Source: Pseudomonadota bacterium | Lineage (GTDB): Bacteria; Pseudomonadota; Gammaproteobacteria; Steroidobacterales; Steroidobacteraceae | Direction: 5' to 3' | Length of the DNA: 64,000 bases | Assembly: GCA_037200975.1 (NCBI GenBank) | Contig: JBBCGI010000001.1 | Location: 3,365,716 to 3,429,715, forward strand | Shown: positions 23,364 through 33,981 of the stretch, one piece after another | How positions within the stretch are numbered: the stretch's first letter is position 1 | Layout: each line of letters begins with the position of its first letter | Notes under the pieces: generated by a model | Told to the model about the DNA's origin: nothing | What the model saw: only the letters and a program-made list of their open reading frames with translations | Database searches by the model: none | Program-made: the position numbers and the translations under genes

Positions 23364-23494
23364 GTGCGGAAGAATACGCGGACCGCGCGCACCCCGTCAC
23401 CCGCCCACCGGCCCCATCCAGTGGCCAAAGACCGGCGAAATCCCCCTTTCGCGGGGTGGCTTCCGGGGACAGACCTCGCCCATAATCGAGGCCC

Positions 23495-24505
23495 TTGAAA
23501 CTCACCCTCGAAAGCCTGACCGCACACCTCTCGGGTGAGCCGGCCAGGGCCTACCTCCTCTCCGGCGACGAAGCGCTGCTCGTGGGCGAGGCCGCGGACG
23601 CGATCCGCGCGCGCGCCAGGCGCGCCGGCTTCGAGGAACGCGAAGTCCATTTCATCGAGCGTGTCGCCGACTGGGACGCGGTGCGCGCGTCCTCTAACAA
23701 CCTTTCGCTGTTCGGCTCGCGCAAACTCATCGAGCTGCGCCTGCCGTCGGGCAAACCCGGCACCGGTGGCTCCAATTCCATCGTCGAGCTGCTGGCGAAC
23801 GCCAGCGCGGACTACGTCTACCTGATGATCACCGGCAAACTCGAACGCGAACAGAACAATTCGGCCTGGGTGAAGGCGTTCGAATCCACGGGTGCGTGGC
23901 TGGCGACGCGGCCCATCGAAGTCGCGCGGCTGCCGCAGTGGCTGCGCGCGCGCGCCACCGTGCTCGGACTCGAGCTCGACGATACCGCCGTGCAGTTCAT
24001 CGTCGACCGCACCGAGGGCAATCTGCTGGCCGCGCAACAGGAGCTCGAGAAACTGCGGTTGTTGGCCAGCGGCAATCGCGTCGATCTTGCCCAGGTGCAG
24101 GCATCACTCGGCGACAGCGCGCGCTTCGACGTCTTCCAGCTCGGCGAGGCAGCGCTCGGCGCCGACGTGCCGCGCGCGCTGCGGATACTCGGTGGGCTGC
24201 GCAGCGAAGGCGTGGAGCCGACGCTCGTCCTGTGGTCGATCTCGCGAGAGATCCGCAACACATGGGGCACCACGCAGAACGATGGCATGAATGCGCGCAG
24301 CTGGCAGCGCCCGTCGGCGGCGCTCGAAAACGCCAAGCGCCGTGCCTCGAAGCTTCCGTACGCGCGTCTGTCCGCCCGTGTGTCGCGCGCAGATCGCATG
24401 ATCAAGGGCCAACTGCGGGGCGACGCCTGGGACGAAATGGCGTTGATGATCGTGGAGTTCGCGGGCCGCAAGACGCTGCCCATGGCCGGGGCGCGCGCCG
24501 CGTGA
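23495..24505 (+). CDS. holA: DNA polymerase III subunit delta
   Basis: A 336-residue clamp-loader subunit that opens the beta sliding clamp. The N-terminal region MKLTLESLTAHLSGEPARAY and the phrase YLLSGDEALLVGEA match HolA, where the P-loop is degenerate. The TTG start at 23495 is the only start that preserves this N-terminus. The gene overlaps nadD by 4 bp. holA-nadD-rsfS-rlmH keeps the gammaproteobacterial order, but here it is detached from leuS-lptE. Confidence 0.93.
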   Translation: MKLTLESLTAHLSGEPARAYLLSGDEALLVGEAADAIRARARRAGFEEREVHFIERVADWDAVRASSNNLSLFGSRKLIELRLPSGKPGTGGSNSIVELLANASADYVYLMITGKLEREQNNSAWVKAFESTGAWLATRPIEVARLPQWLRARATVLGLELDDTAVQFIVDRTEGNLLAAQQELEKLRLLASGNRVDLAQVQASLGDSARFDVFQLGEAALGADVPRALRILGGLRSEGVEPTLVLWSISREIRNTWGTTQNDGMNARSWQRPSAALENAKRRASKLPYARLSARVSRADRMIKGQLRGDAWDEMALMIVEFAGRKTLPMAGARAA

Positions 24506-25155
24506 ATACACCGGAAGGCCCCATCGGCATCTTTGGCGGGACGTTCGATCCCATCCACTACGGGCACCTGCGAACCGCCTTCGAGTTGTGGCAGTCGCTG
24601 AAGCTCACCGAGGTCCGCTTCCTGCCCACCGGCAATCCCCCGCATCGCGAACGCACGCTCGCGGACGCGCAGCTGCGCGTGGCGATGGTCCGGGCGGCGG
24701 TCGCGGATCAGCCGCCGTTCACCGTCGACGACCGCGAAGTGCGCCGCAGCGGCGCTTCCTACACGGTCGACACGTTGACCGAACTGCGCGGGGAATTCCC
24801 CCATCGTTCGTTGTGTCTGTTGCTTGGCATGGACGCATTCCTGGGTCTCCCCAATTGGCACCGCTGGCGCGAGCTATTCGACCTCGCCCATGTGGTGGTC
24901 GCGCATCGCCCGGGCTGGAAAGCGCCCACGCAGGGCCCGCTCGGAGAATTGATGGTCGATCGCGGCACCGGCGCAGTGAGCGAGTTGCATAAATCGGTCG
25001 CCGGACGCATCTACGTCCACGCGGTGACGCAGCTGGAAATATCCTCGACCGAATTGCGGCAGATCATCGATGCGGGCCGCGACCCGCGGTTCCTGGTTCC
25101 GGACGCCGTGCGCGAGCTCATTCGCGAGTCCGGGTGTTATGCTCGCCCCAAGTAA
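24502..25155 (+). CDS. nadD: Nicotinate-nucleotide adenylyltransferase
   Basis: A 217-residue enzyme making deamido-NAD from nicotinate mononucleotide and ATP. The nucleotidyltransferase motif [15 protein letters not shown] (His19, His22) and the C-terminal [11 protein letters not shown] motif are both present. The GTG start at 24502 overlaps the holA stop codon, which indicates coupling. The frame stays open far upstream inside holA, but that part has no family match. Confidence 0.95.
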   Translation: MNTPEGPIGIFGGTFDPIHYGHLRTAFELWQSLKLTEVRFLPTGNPPHRERTLADAQLRVAMVRAAVADQPPFTVDDREVRRSGASYTVDTLTELRGEFPHRSLCLLLGMDAFLGLPNWHRWRELFDLAHVVVAHRPGWKAPTQGPLGELMVDRGTGAVSELHKSVAGRIYVHAVTQLEISSTELRQIIDAGRDPRFLVPDAVRELIRESGCYARPK

Positions 25156-25168
25156 CCTACGGAGAGAA

Positions 25169-25669
25169 ATGGCCACCAAAACCCGTTCCCGCCGCGCTCC
25201 CGCGCAGGCCAAGAGTTCCGTCCCGCAGACCCTGCTGCGTATCGTCAACGCCGCGCTCGATGACATGAAAGCCGTCAACGTCAAGGTCATGGACGTCCGG
25301 CATCTGACCGACATCACCGACATCGTCGTCATCGCCTCCGGCAATTCCGACCGCCACGTCAAATCCATCGCCGACCGTGTGTTGCAGTTCGCGAAGCAGA
25401 ACGACTTTCGCCCCATCGGCGTCGAAGGCGCGCGCGAAGGCGAGTGGGTGCTGGTCGACCTGAACGACGTGGTCTGCCACGTGATGCTGCCGCGCGTGCG
25501 CGAGTTCTACGGGCTCGAGAAGCTCTGGGACGATGTCGCGCCGCCGCCGGATGAAAACGAGGTGCTCGAGCGCGCCATCTCCGCCGCGCCCAAGCCGGCG
25601 CGCCCCGCTCCGTCGAGAACGGTGCCGCCGCGCCGCAAGACTTCCGCGCGAGCCCGCGCCGCGCGCTGA
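25169..25669 (+). CDS. rsfS: Ribosomal silencing factor RsfS
   Basis: A 166-residue protein of the RsfS/YbeB family that binds L14 and blocks subunit joining during starvation. The core [20 protein letters not shown] and [19 protein letters not shown] is canonical, and DLNDVVCHV is the family hallmark. The ATG follows a GGAGAG ribosome-binding site. The C-terminal 40 residues (from about PPPDENE) are an Ala/Pro/Arg-rich extension longer than in E. coli and presumably disordered. Confidence 0.94.
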   Translation: MATKTRSRRAPAQAKSSVPQTLLRIVNAALDDMKAVNVKVMDVRHLTDITDIVVIASGNSDRHVKSIADRVLQFAKQNDFRPIGVEGAREGEWVLVDLNDVVCHVMLPRVREFYGLEKLWDDVAPPPDENEVLERAISAAPKPARPAPSRTVPPRRKTSARARAAR

Positions 25670-25685
25670 AGCGCGCCCCCCGCGC

Positions 25686-26126
25686 GTGCGTGTTCGCATC
25701 CTTGCGGTCGGCACGCGGATGCCCGAGTGGGTGAGGATCGCTTACGAGGACTACACCCACCGGCTGCGTAGTTCGCTGCGCGTAACGCTCGAAGAACTGC
25801 CCGTCGGCAAAAGCAAGGCGGAAGAAGAGAAACGCTTCCTCGACCGCGTCGGCGACGACTACCTCGTCGCACTCGACGAACACGGCAAGTCCAGGACCAC
25901 CCTCGAGATCGCCAAGTGGTTAGGCGAGCGGTTGCAGGATGGCAGGGATCTGAGTTTCATCATCGGCGGCCCCGACGGCCTCGGCCGCGGAATCCTCGAG
26001 AAAGCAAGTTTTCGCTGGTCCCTGTCGTCACTGACCTTCCCGCACGCGATGGTGAGGGTGCTGCTGGCGGAACAGCTGTATCGCGCGCACTCGGTGTTGC
26101 AGAATCACCCGTACCATCGCGAGTGA
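25686..26126 (+). CDS. rlmH: 23S rRNA pseudouridine-1915 N3-methyltransferase RlmH
   Basis: A 146-residue SPOUT-class methyltransferase modifying pseudouridine 1915 in helix 69 of 23S rRNA. It begins VRVRILAVGTRMPEWV (GTG start). It carries the SAM-binding knot FIIGGPDGLG and the C-terminal LTFPHAMVRVLLAEQLYRA and HPYHRE motifs. Length is close to the E. coli enzyme. It lies 16 bp after rsfS and 19 bp before maf. Confidence 0.95.
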   Translation: MRVRILAVGTRMPEWVRIAYEDYTHRLRSSLRVTLEELPVGKSKAEEEKRFLDRVGDDYLVALDEHGKSRTTLEIAKWLGERLQDGRDLSFIIGGPDGLGRGILEKASFRWSLSSLTFPHAMVRVLLAEQLYRAHSVLQNHPYHRE

Positions 26127-26145
26127 ACGACAAGGCCTGCAGGGT

Positions 26146-26775
26146 ATGGCCGATATCAAACAACAAGAAACGGCTTCAGCCGCCCGGCCAGTCCTGCGGC
26201 TGGCCTCCGCCTCGCCACGCCGCCGCCAGTTGTTAGAGCTGATCGGCGTGCCGCACGTGGTGACGCCGGCCGACATCGACGAGACTCGCCGTGCGGACGA
26301 ATCGGGCCCCACCTATGTGGCGCGGCTCGCGGCCGAGAAGGCGGCCGCGGTTCGCAGGCTGCACGCCGACCTGCCCGTGCTCGCCGCCGACACCACGGTC
26401 GAAGTCGGCGCAGAGATCCTCGAGAAGCCGCTGTCCGAAGATGATGCGATCCGCATGCTGAGCCTGTTGTCCGGCCGTGAGCACCAGGTTCACACCGGCC
26501 TGTGCGCGATCGGCGCTGCATCGTCCAGCGTGCTGGTTTCGTCCACGCAGGTCCGGTTCCGCCGGATCACACCGGGCGAGATGCGCGCGTACTGGGCGAG
26601 CGGCGAGCCGCAGGGCAAGGCCGGCGCCTACGCGATCCAGGGGCTGGGCGCGGTGTTCGTGGAAAAGATCAACGGCAGCTACACGGGCGTGATGGGATTG
26701 CCGCTGTTCGAGACGGCGAACATCCTGAGGGCGCACGGCGTGCCCGTGTGGTGGGGCATGATCGACGCAGATTGA
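26146..26775 (+). CDS. maf: Maf-family nucleotide pyrophosphatase (YhdE-like)
   Basis: A 209-residue Maf/HAM1-fold house-cleaning enzyme that hydrolyses dTTP/UTP or modified nucleotides. It has the nucleotide-binding motif LASASPRRRQLLELIG, the catalytic region VLAADTTVEV and the motif GKAGAYAIQGLGAVFVEKI. Adjacency to rng, as in the E. coli yhdE-rng-yhdP order, favours the YhdE subgroup. Confidence 0.93.
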   Translation: MADIKQQETASAARPVLRLASASPRRRQLLELIGVPHVVTPADIDETRRADESGPTYVARLAAEKAAAVRRLHADLPVLAADTTVEVGAEILEKPLSEDDAIRMLSLLSGREHQVHTGLCAIGAASSSVLVSSTQVRFRRITPGEMRAYWASGEPQGKAGAYAIQGLGAVFVEKINGSYTGVMGLPLFETANILRAHGVPVWWGMIDAD

Positions 26776-26784
26776 GGGGGCGGA

Positions 26785-28254
26785 GTGACGACGGAAATCC
26801 TGATCAACGTGGCGCCGCGCGAGAACCGCGCGGCGCTCATCGAAAACGGCGTGTTGACCGAACTGTTCGTCGAGCGGCAAAGCCGCCGCGGCATCGTCAG
26901 CAACCTCTACAAGGGCCGCGTGCAGCGCGTGTTGCCCGGCATGCAGGCCGCGTTCATCGACGTCGGCCTCGAGCGCACCGCCTTCCTGCATGCGGCCGAC
27001 ATCGCGACGCCCATCTCCGCGAGCACGCTGATCGGCCAGCCCGAAGTGATCGACATCCGCCGGCTGGTCAACGAGGGCGACGACATCCTGGTGCAGGTGG
27101 TCAAGGACCCGATGGGCACCAAGGGTGCGAGACTAACTACCTTCGTGGCGCTGCCGTCGCGGCTCATGGTGTACATGCCGCGCGGCGAGGGCATCGGCGT
27201 ATCGGCGCGTATCGAGGACGAGTCCGAACGCGCCCGTCTCAAGGCGCTGGTGGCCGGCGCCATTCCGCAGGACACCAATGGCGGCTACATCGTGCGCACC
27301 GCCGCGCAAGGTGCCAGCGTCGAGCAGATCCGCGAGGACATCTGTTATCTCGCCCGCCTGTGGCAACACGTGAAAGACCGGGGGCTGCGCTCCTCCGCGG
27401 GCGATCTGGTGTACGAAGATCTGCCGCTGCCCACCCGCATCCTGCGCGATGAGCTCGCGCGCGGCGTCGATCGCGTGCTGGTCGACAATGCCGACGCGCA
27501 TACCCGCATGCTGGAATTTGCCGCGGCCTTCATGCCCGGCAGCACGACCAGTCTCGACCTTTATAACGGCCAGCGGCCGATCTTCGATCTGCACGGCATC
27601 GAAGAGGAAATCGGCAAGGCGCTGGAACGCAGCGTCAATCTCAAATCCGGTGGGCACCTCGTCATCGACCAGACCGAATCGATGACCACCATCGACGTGA
27701 ACACCGGCGCGTTCGTCGGCCACCGCAATCTCGAGGACACGATTTTCCGCACCAACCTCGAAGCGGCGGTGGCCATCGCGCGTCAGCTGCGGCTGCGCAA
27801 TCTCGGCGGCATCATCATCATCGATTTCATCGACATGACCGACCCGGCGCACCGTACGCAGGTGCTCGAGGCGCTGCAGCGCGCGTTGGCGGGCGATCAC
27901 GCCCAGACCCACATCGCCAGCGTCTCCTCGCTGGGCCTGGTGGAAATGACGCGCAAAAGGACGCGCGACAGCCTGGAACATTTGCTTTGTGCAGCGTGTC
28001 CCAGTTGTGAAGGTCGCGGCTTCGTGCGCACGCCTGAAACGGTATGCCACGAGATATTCCGTGAAATTGTGCGCCAGAGCAGGCAGTTCCAGAGCCGCGA
28101 GCTGCTAATTTTGGCCCATCAGAACGTGATCGACCGCCTGCTCGATGACGAATCGGCAGTGCTCGCGGAACTGGAGCACCAGGTGGGCCGGCCGATACGC
28201 TTGCAGGTCGAAGCCCTGTACGGTTTCGATCAATACGACGTGGTGCTGGCTTGA
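26785..28254 (+). CDS. rng: Ribonuclease G
   Basis: A 489-residue endoribonuclease of the RNase E/G family, maturing the 5' end of 16S rRNA and decaying mRNAs. The GTG start at 26785 gives MTTEILINVAPRENRAALIE. An S1 domain is at about 35-125. The catalytic metal residues lie in TTIDVNTGAFVG and IIIIDFIDM. The zinc-link CAACPSCEGRGF (about 410) joins protomers. It lacks the long disordered tail of RNase E, so RNase G is the better call. Confidence 0.96.
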   Translation: MTTEILINVAPRENRAALIENGVLTELFVERQSRRGIVSNLYKGRVQRVLPGMQAAFIDVGLERTAFLHAADIATPISASTLIGQPEVIDIRRLVNEGDDILVQVVKDPMGTKGARLTTFVALPSRLMVYMPRGEGIGVSARIEDESERARLKALVAGAIPQDTNGGYIVRTAAQGASVEQIREDICYLARLWQHVKDRGLRSSAGDLVYEDLPLPTRILRDELARGVDRVLVDNADAHTRMLEFAAAFMPGSTTSLDLYNGQRPIFDLHGIEEEIGKALERSVNLKSGGHLVIDQTESMTTIDVNTGAFVGHRNLEDTIFRTNLEAAVAIARQLRLRNLGGIIIIDFIDMTDPAHRTQVLEALQRALAGDHAQTHIASVSSLGLVEMTRKRTRDSLEHLLCAACPSCEGRGFVRTPETVCHEIFREIVRQSRQFQSRELLILAHQNVIDRLLDDESAVLAELEHQVGRPIRLQVEALYGFDQYDVVLA

Positions 28255-28258
28255 AGAG

Positions 28259-31200
28259 ATGACCGACCCAACCCTCGACGCAACGGGGGGCGCAAGCGGC
28301 TCGCATTGGGCGAGACGCACGGTGCTGGTCGGCTTTTGTGTACTGCTGCTCGGCGCGCTCGGCGTGGTCTTCACGCGCTCCGTCGCGATGCGTGTTCCCG
28401 AGCAACGCGCCACCCTCGAAAAACTGATCACCGAACGCACCGGCCTCGCGGTGCGTTTCGACAACGTGCATTTCTCCTGGGGCATCGATGGCACGAGCGC
28501 CGTCTTCACGCGGGTCGAGCTCACGGACAACGCCGCCGGCCGCGTGCGCGTCGTGGCGCCCGAACTGCGCGTGGAGTTCGACACCTGGGATTTTCTGCGC
28601 CACCACCAGTTCTCGCTCGGCCACGTGACGTTGTCGTCGCCCGACATCGAGATCATCGGCGAGCCCGAGGAACCGCTGTTCGGCAGCGCGGTGGTCAGTC
28701 CGAAATCCGTGGCGCGCGCCGTGCGTGACGATGAAGCCGCGCTGGTGCGCCGCTACCTGTCCTGGGCCGAGCTGATGCCCACCGGCCGTATCGAAGTCGA
28801 AGCCGCCAGGGTGCACCTGATCCGCCGCGGCGAACGCGCCGCGCGCAGCAGCTTCACGCTGAGCCAGGCGGTGGTGAGCCGCGGCGCGTCCACTTTCAGC
28901 GCGTACGGCACCATGCTGCTGGCGCAGGACGTGGGTCAGTCGCTGTTCGTCTCGGCCAAACTCGAAGGGCTGGGGCCCGCCGGCAAGCCGTCGGGCGACC
29001 TGCGCCTGATCGCGCGGCGCGTATTTCTCGACCGGCTGCCGCTGCCTAAGATCCGCGGCCGCGGCACACTCGACGCCAAACTCCATTTACACGAGGGGCG
29101 CATCGATTCAGGCACGTGGCAGGCGAGCGCGCGCGAATTCGAGCTCGGCGAAGTCGACGCAGACGACGCGAACCGGCGCTTTGACCATCTCAGTGTCAGC
29201 GGTACGCTGGCGCGCGACGCCTCCGACGTGTTGCTGGATTTCACCGATCTGCAGGTCACGCGCGGCGCGCGGCTGGAGCGCGCGCCGCGGATATCGGCGC
29301 GGCTCAGTTTCGCGCCGGGTTCGACGCGTGTTGCACGCACCAACGTGCGGGCCGAGCGCCTGCCGTTCCTGGCCACGCAGTTCCTCGCCGGCGTGCTCGC
29401 GCCGCAGTTGAATGCCGCGCTGCCCGCGGCGCCGGGCGGCTGGATTCCCACCGCGGGCGAACTGCGCTCGCTGCGTTTCGATTCGGGCGCGCGGCTGGAA
29501 TCCCGCGATGCATGGACCGCCAGCGCGCAGCTTTCAGGCGGCGATTTCATGCGCGACGCGGACAAGGCGCAGGTTTCAGGGTTGAGCGCGCGGCTGCGCT
29601 TCGACGCACGGCAGCTCGAGCTCATTTTTGATCCGGCCAACGCCCTGTCGTTGCGCCTGGGCCGGCTGCAGGAACCGCGGCCGTTCGCGTTCTCGGGCAA
29701 CCTGGTTGTCGAGACGAAGCTGGAAACTCCCGGCTTTCGCTTCGATCAATTCGGCCTGCGCAGCAATGCCGCCACTGTGTCGGTGAATGGCAGCTGGAAT
29801 GATGACGGCAATGCCGCCGCGCCACTGACCATCCATGTCGCAAACCTCGATCGCGCCCTGCTGGGCGACACATGGATACTGATCGCTCGTGACGCAACGC
29901 CGCCGAAGTTGTTAGCCGAGGTTGCCGGGGGCAACGTGGTCGAAGGCACGCTGCAGCTCGTCAGGACGCGCGCTGCCGGCGGAGATCCCGCGATCAACTG
30001 GCAGCGATCGAGCGGCAAACTCACGCTGGCCGGGCTTGCGACCGCGGGCAAGGACATGCCCAGGCTCACGGCCGGCAGTGGCGCACTCGAATTCGCGCGC
30101 GGCGGCGCGCAGCTGCGCCTGGCCGCGGGGCAGATCGACGATCTCGAGCTCACCGGCGCGCGTCTCGACTGGCCGCGCAGCGGTGATCCGCGTTTGCACG
30201 CCACGCTCGAAGGCGCGCTGGACTCACCGTTGATTCGCGGCGTTCTCGCGGACCAGGGTCTGGAACGATTGACCGGCAGGATTGCGCTCGAAGCGGACGC
30301 GCGCGGGCTGCGGGAATTGCGTCAGGCCGATCTGTGGCGCGTGGCGGCGCATATCAGCGACGCGACGGTGCCGCTCGCGGGCGGTCTGCCCGCCGTCGGC
30401 AAACTCAACGGCACGCTGCGTTATTCAAACCGGCAGCTGCGCGCGCTGGCTCTGGAGGGCAGCTGGCTCGGCGGGCCCGTGGAGATCGAAGCGCGCCGCG
30501 TCCCGGCGTCCGCGGGCATGGCGCGTGGCCTCAATCTCGCTGTGAGCGGTGTCGCGGATGCCGCACCGCTGCTCAAGTTGTTAGGCCATGCAGATGCCGC
30601 CGACCGCGTCGACGGCCAGCTTGCCTGGCGCGGCGCAGCGCAGCGCATGGCGGGCAACGATGCCTGGCAGATCTCGCTCGAGAGCAGCCTGAACGGCATC
30701 GAAAGCCGCCTGCCCGCGCCGTTCGACAAGCCGCGCGCGCGTTCATTGCCCGTCAGCGCGCAAATGCGCGTCGATGCGCAGGGCGTGCGAGCCTTCGAGA
30801 TCGACGGCGATCGCGTCGTGGTGCGTGGCGAGGTCACGGGCAAGGTGACCGCCGCGCATTTCGAAGTACAGGGCGTCGCCGGTGAACTGCGGCGCGCGGC
30901 CAACGCCGATCCGCAGCTCGAAGTCGGCACGCTGGAACTGCGGCGCGCGCCGTTGCTGCTGGCCGTGGCCGGCGCATTGCTGCCGGCAAACAGCGAGCTT
31001 GCGTTGTCCATCGGCGATCTGCGTTATTCCGAGCGCAGCCTGGGTGCCCTGCACGCGGCCATCGCGCGGCGCGATGACGGCACAGAATTCTCGCTCGAGT
31101 CGCCGCAGGCGGCGCTCCACCAGTTGAGCGCGCGCGGCCGCTGCGTCGCCGACTCCTGTCGCGCGCAATTCACCGCCGATACCGGCCATCTGGCCGCGCT

Positions 31201-31678
31201 GCTGCGCGGCGTGCAGCTGCCGCCTGAATGGCCCACCGAAACGCTACATGCCGCGGGCGAGCTCGACTGGCCGGTACAGGCCGGCGATTTGACCCCCGTG
31301 TTGACGGGCCGCTTCGATCTGGAAACCCAGGGCGCGGACAGCAATCACCAGCTGGTGGCCAATGCCACGCTCGTTGACGGCCAGATCCAGCTGGACAACG
31401 TTCAAGGCAGCGGGCCGGCCGCCGACCAGGTGTTCCGGGGTTCCGGGCGCGTGAGTCTCGTGGCGCGCAACTACGATCTCACGGTCGACTACGAACAGGT
31501 GGCGCTCGCCGCCACCGCGGTGCCGACACCCGCGCGCGCGCGCCTCACGCGCGCCTGGAATGTGTTGCGCGGGTCGGCCGCGAAACGCGGTCTCGCCGCC
31601 GCCCCGGAGACCCGCCGCGTGCAATGGCACGGCTCCTGGGAAAATGACCGCGCTGACTTGGCCCTGCCGGCGAAGTGA
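28259..31678 (+). CDS. yhdP: YhdP-family AsmA-like envelope protein
   Basis: A 1139-residue protein with one N-terminal transmembrane segment (residues about 17-40, VLVGFCVLLLGALGVVF), followed by a very long periplasmic beta-rich region. The layout matches the AsmA/TamB-like YhdP family (DUF3971), proposed to carry phospholipids to the outer membrane. The order maf-rng-yhdP-nit-tldD matches other gammaproteobacteria and supports the assignment. The start at 28259 is 4 bp after rng, so the two are probably coupled. It is slightly shorter than E. coli YhdP. Confidence 0.88.
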   Translation: MTDPTLDATGGASGSHWARRTVLVGFCVLLLGALGVVFTRSVAMRVPEQRATLEKLITERTGLAVRFDNVHFSWGIDGTSAVFTRVELTDNAAGRVRVVAPELRVEFDTWDFLRHHQFSLGHVTLSSPDIEIIGEPEEPLFGSAVVSPKSVARAVRDDEAALVRRYLSWAELMPTGRIEVEAARVHLIRRGERAARSSFTLSQAVVSRGASTFSAYGTMLLAQDVGQSLFVSAKLEGLGPAGKPSGDLRLIARRVFLDRLPLPKIRGRGTLDAKLHLHEGRIDSGTWQASAREFELGEVDADDANRRFDHLSVSGTLARDASDVLLDFTDLQVTRGARLERAPRISARLSFAPGSTRVARTNVRAERLPFLATQFLAGVLAPQLNAALPAAPGGWIPTAGELRSLRFDSGARLESRDAWTASAQLSGGDFMRDADKAQVSGLSARLRFDARQLELIFDPANALSLRLGRLQEPRPFAFSGNLVVETKLETPGFRFDQFGLRSNAATVSVNGSWNDDGNAAAPLTIHVANLDRALLGDTWILIARDATPPKLLAEVAGGNVVEGTLQLVRTRAAGGDPAINWQRSSGKLTLAGLATAGKDMPRLTAGSGALEFARGGAQLRLAAGQIDDLELTGARLDWPRSGDPRLHATLEGALDSPLIRGVLADQGLERLTGRIALEADARGLRELRQADLWRVAAHISDATVPLAGGLPAVGKLNGTLRYSNRQLRALALEGSWLGGPVEIEARRVPASAGMARGLNLAVSGVADAAPLLKLLGHADAADRVDGQLAWRGAAQRMAGNDAWQISLESSLNGIESRLPAPFDKPRARSLPVSAQMRVDAQGVRAFEIDGDRVVVRGEVTGKVTAAHFEVQGVAGELRRAANADPQLEVGTLELRRAPLLLAVAGALLPANSELALSIGDLRYSERSLGALHAAIARRDDGTEFSLESPQAALHQLSARGRCVADSCRAQFTADTGHLAALLRGVQLPPEWPTETLHAAGELDWPVQAGDLTPVLTGRFDLETQGADSNHQLVANATLVDGQIQLDNVQGSGPAADQVFRGSGRVSLVARNYDLTVDYEQVALAATAVPTPARARLTRAWNVLRGSAAKRGLAAAPETRRVQWHGSWENDRADLALPAK

Positions 31679-31691
31679 TAGATTGACCGCC

Positions 31692-32507
31692 ATGCGAGTT
31701 GCGGCGATCCAGATGACTTCCGGGCATGACATCGATGCCAACCTCGAGGCCGCCGGACGATTCCTGACCGACGCCGCCCGGCTCAATGCCGTGTTGGCCG
31801 CCCTGCCGGAAAACTTCGCCTTCATGGGCCTGAACAGCGGCGACAAACGCGCCATCGCCGAACCGGATGGTGCCGGACGCATCCAGAACTTCCTTGCAGA
31901 CACGGCGCGCCGCCTCAAGATATGGATCGTCGGCGGCACGGTGCCGCTGCGGCAGGATTCGGACGGACGGGTAAGCGCTTCGTGCCTGGTATACGACGCA
32001 CAGGGCCAACGGGCCGCGCGCTACGACAAGATTCACCTGTTCGACGTGGATGTGCCGGGCAGCACCGAATCGCATCGCGAATCGGCGCATACGGTCCCCG
32101 GGCAGGACGCGAAGCTGGTCGATACTCCGGCGGGCAAACTCGGGCTTGCTGTCTGTTACGACATGCGTTTCCCCGAGCTGTTCCGGGTGTTGTCGCGCCA
32201 GGGTGCGGAGTTGTTCGCGGTCCCCTCCGCGTTCACGGTGCCGACCGGCAAGGCGCACTGGGAGACGCTGCTGCGCGCCCGCGCGATCGAAAACCTGTGC
32301 GCGTTGATCGCGCCAGCGCAATGGGGCGTGCATCCGAGCGGACGGGAGACTTTTGGAGATTCGATGATCGTCGATCACTGGGGAAAGGTTCTGGCGCGGA
32401 TGCCCAGCGGCACGGGCTGCGTGGTGGCCGACCTCGATACCGCGGGACGGATGGATGCCCGCACGCGTTTCCCGGCGCTCGAGCATCGCGTCATCTACAA
32501 CACTTGA
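31692..32507 (+). CDS. Nitrilase-family amidohydrolase (Nit1/deaminated-glutathione amidase-like)
   Basis: A 271-residue carbon-nitrogen hydrolase. The catalytic triad is complete: LPENFAFM (Glu40), [10 protein letters not shown] (Lys113) and [10 protein letters not shown] (Cys155). In many gammaproteobacteria the gene between yhdP and tldD encodes this Nit1-type protein, thought to repair deaminated glutathione; that substrate is inferred from position and similarity. ATG at 31692, 13 bp after yhdP. Confidence 0.9.
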   Translation: MRVAAIQMTSGHDIDANLEAAGRFLTDAARLNAVLAALPENFAFMGLNSGDKRAIAEPDGAGRIQNFLADTARRLKIWIVGGTVPLRQDSDGRVSASCLVYDAQGQRAARYDKIHLFDVDVPGSTESHRESAHTVPGQDAKLVDTPAGKLGLAVCYDMRFPELFRVLSRQGAELFAVPSAFTVPTGKAHWETLLRARAIENLCALIAPAQWGVHPSGRETFGDSMIVDHWGKVLARMPSGTGCVVADLDTAGRMDARTRFPALEHRVIYNT

Positions 32508-32526
32508 ACATGGCCAAGGTGAACTC

Positions 32527-33981
32527 TTGAACGCAGTGACCAGATCCGAACCGCTCGACATCGCCCGCGACCTGATCCTGCGGCCGGGCGGCCTCGACGA
32601 TGCGCGCCTCGACCTGGCGCTCGCGCAGGTCATGTCGAGCTCGGTGGACTCAGCCGACCTCTATTTCCAGTTCTCCCGCGAGGAGAGCTGGGCGCTGGAA
32701 GACGGCATCGTCAAGGAAGGCAGCGCCAGCATCGAACAGGGCGTCGGCGTACGCGCCGTGGCAGGCGAGAAGACCGGCTTCGCCTATTCGGATGAAATCG
32801 TGTTGCCGGCGCTCGAGGAAGCCTCGCGCGCGGCGCGCGCGATCGCGGTACGCGGCACCGAACGGCCCGCGCACGCCGTCCTGCCGCTGTCCGGCCACAA
32901 GCTCTATCTACCCATCGACCCGGTCAGCAGTTTCACGTCGAGCGAAAAGGTCGCCTGGCTCGAGCGGGTCGACCGCGAGACCCGCAAGATGGATCCGCGC
33001 GTGCAGCAGGTGATGGCCAGTGTGGTCGCCGTTCACGAGGTGGTGCTGGTCGCCAACAGCGAAGGGCATCTCGCCGCGGATGTCCGTCCGCTGGTGCGTT
33101 TCAACGTGTCGGTGATCGTCGAACAGAATGGCCGGCGCGAACAGGGTTATGCGGGCGCCGGTGGGCGCATCACGCTGCCCGAGCTCGTGGCCGCCGACAA
33201 GCCGCTGCAGCTCGCGCGCGAAGCGGTGCGCCAGGCGCTGGTGAATCTCGATGCCGTGCCGGCGCCGGCGGGCTCGATGACGGTGGTATTGGGCCCGGGC
33301 TGGCCCGGCATCCTGCTGCACGAGGCGATCGGCCACGGGCTCGAGGGTGATTTCAATCGCAAGGGGACTTCGGCGTTCGCGGGACGGGTTGGCGAACGTG
33401 TCGCGTCCGAACTGTGCACGATCGTCGATGACGGCACGCTCTCGAAGCGCCGCGGCTCGCTCAACATCGACGACGAGGGCACGCCGACCCAGTGCACCAC
33501 GCTCATCGAAAACGGCGTGCTCAAGGGTTATCTGCAGGACAAGATGAATGCGCGCCTCACCGGCACCGCGTCCACGGGTAATGGCCGGCGCGAATCGTTC
33601 GCACACATCACGCTGCCGCGCATGACCAACACCTACATGCGCCCCGGCAAGACGCCGCCCGAGGAAATCCTCGCGTCGGTCGAGAAGGGCATCTACGCGG
33701 TGAATTTCGGCGGCGGCCAGGTGGACATCACCTCGGGCAAGTTCGTGTTCTCGGCCAGCGAGGCTTATCTCATCGAGAACGGGAAGATAGGCGCGCCCAT
33801 CAAGGGTGCCACGCTCATCGGCAACGGTCCCGACGTGCTCACGCGCGTGTCGATGGTCGGCAACGATCTGAAACTCGACGATGGCGTCGGTACCTGCGGC
33901 AAGGAAGGGCAGAGTGTGCCAGTCGGCGTCGGCCAGCCCACGCTGCGCATCGATGGGCTGACAGTGGGCGGCACCGGCTAA
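32527..33981 (+). CDS. tldD: Metalloprotease TldD
   Basis: A 484-residue subunit of the TldD/TldE protease, which degrades unfolded peptides and matures some ribosomal peptides. The zinc-binding motif [11 protein letters not shown] (His265, Glu266, His270) is intact, and the C-terminal nucleophilic-elbow-like region [19 protein letters not shown] is typical. The TTG start at 32527 follows an AAGGTG ribosome-binding site; a GTG at 32536 is an alternative. The partner tldE (pmbA) is at 38542. The stop codon overlaps that of the convergent gene by 3 bp. Confidence 0.96.
   Translation: MNAVTRSEPLDIARDLILRPGGLDDARLDLALAQVMSSSVDSADLYFQFSREESWALEDGIVKEGSASIEQGVGVRAVAGEKTGFAYSDEIVLPALEEASRAARAIAVRGTERPAHAVLPLSGHKLYLPIDPVSSFTSSEKVAWLERVDRETRKMDPRVQQVMASVVAVHEVVLVANSEGHLAADVRPLVRFNVSVIVEQNGRREQGYAGAGGRITLPELVAADKPLQLAREAVRQALVNLDAVPAPAGSMTVVLGPGWPGILLHEAIGHGLEGDFNRKGTSAFAGRVGERVASELCTIVDDGTLSKRRGSLNIDDEGTPTQCTTLIENGVLKGYLQDKMNARLTGTASTGNGRRESFAHITLPRMTNTYMRPGKTPPEEILASVEKGIYAVNFGGGQVDITSGKFVFSASEAYLIENGKIGAPIKGATLIGNGPDVLTRVSMVGNDLKLDDGVGTCGKEGQSVPVGVGQPTLRIDGLTVGGTG

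Noticed and set aside
23452..23475. A further palindromic element near the hinT/holA gap
   Set aside because: Only a short GGGGACAGACC match to element 2 is present and no second arm could be found.
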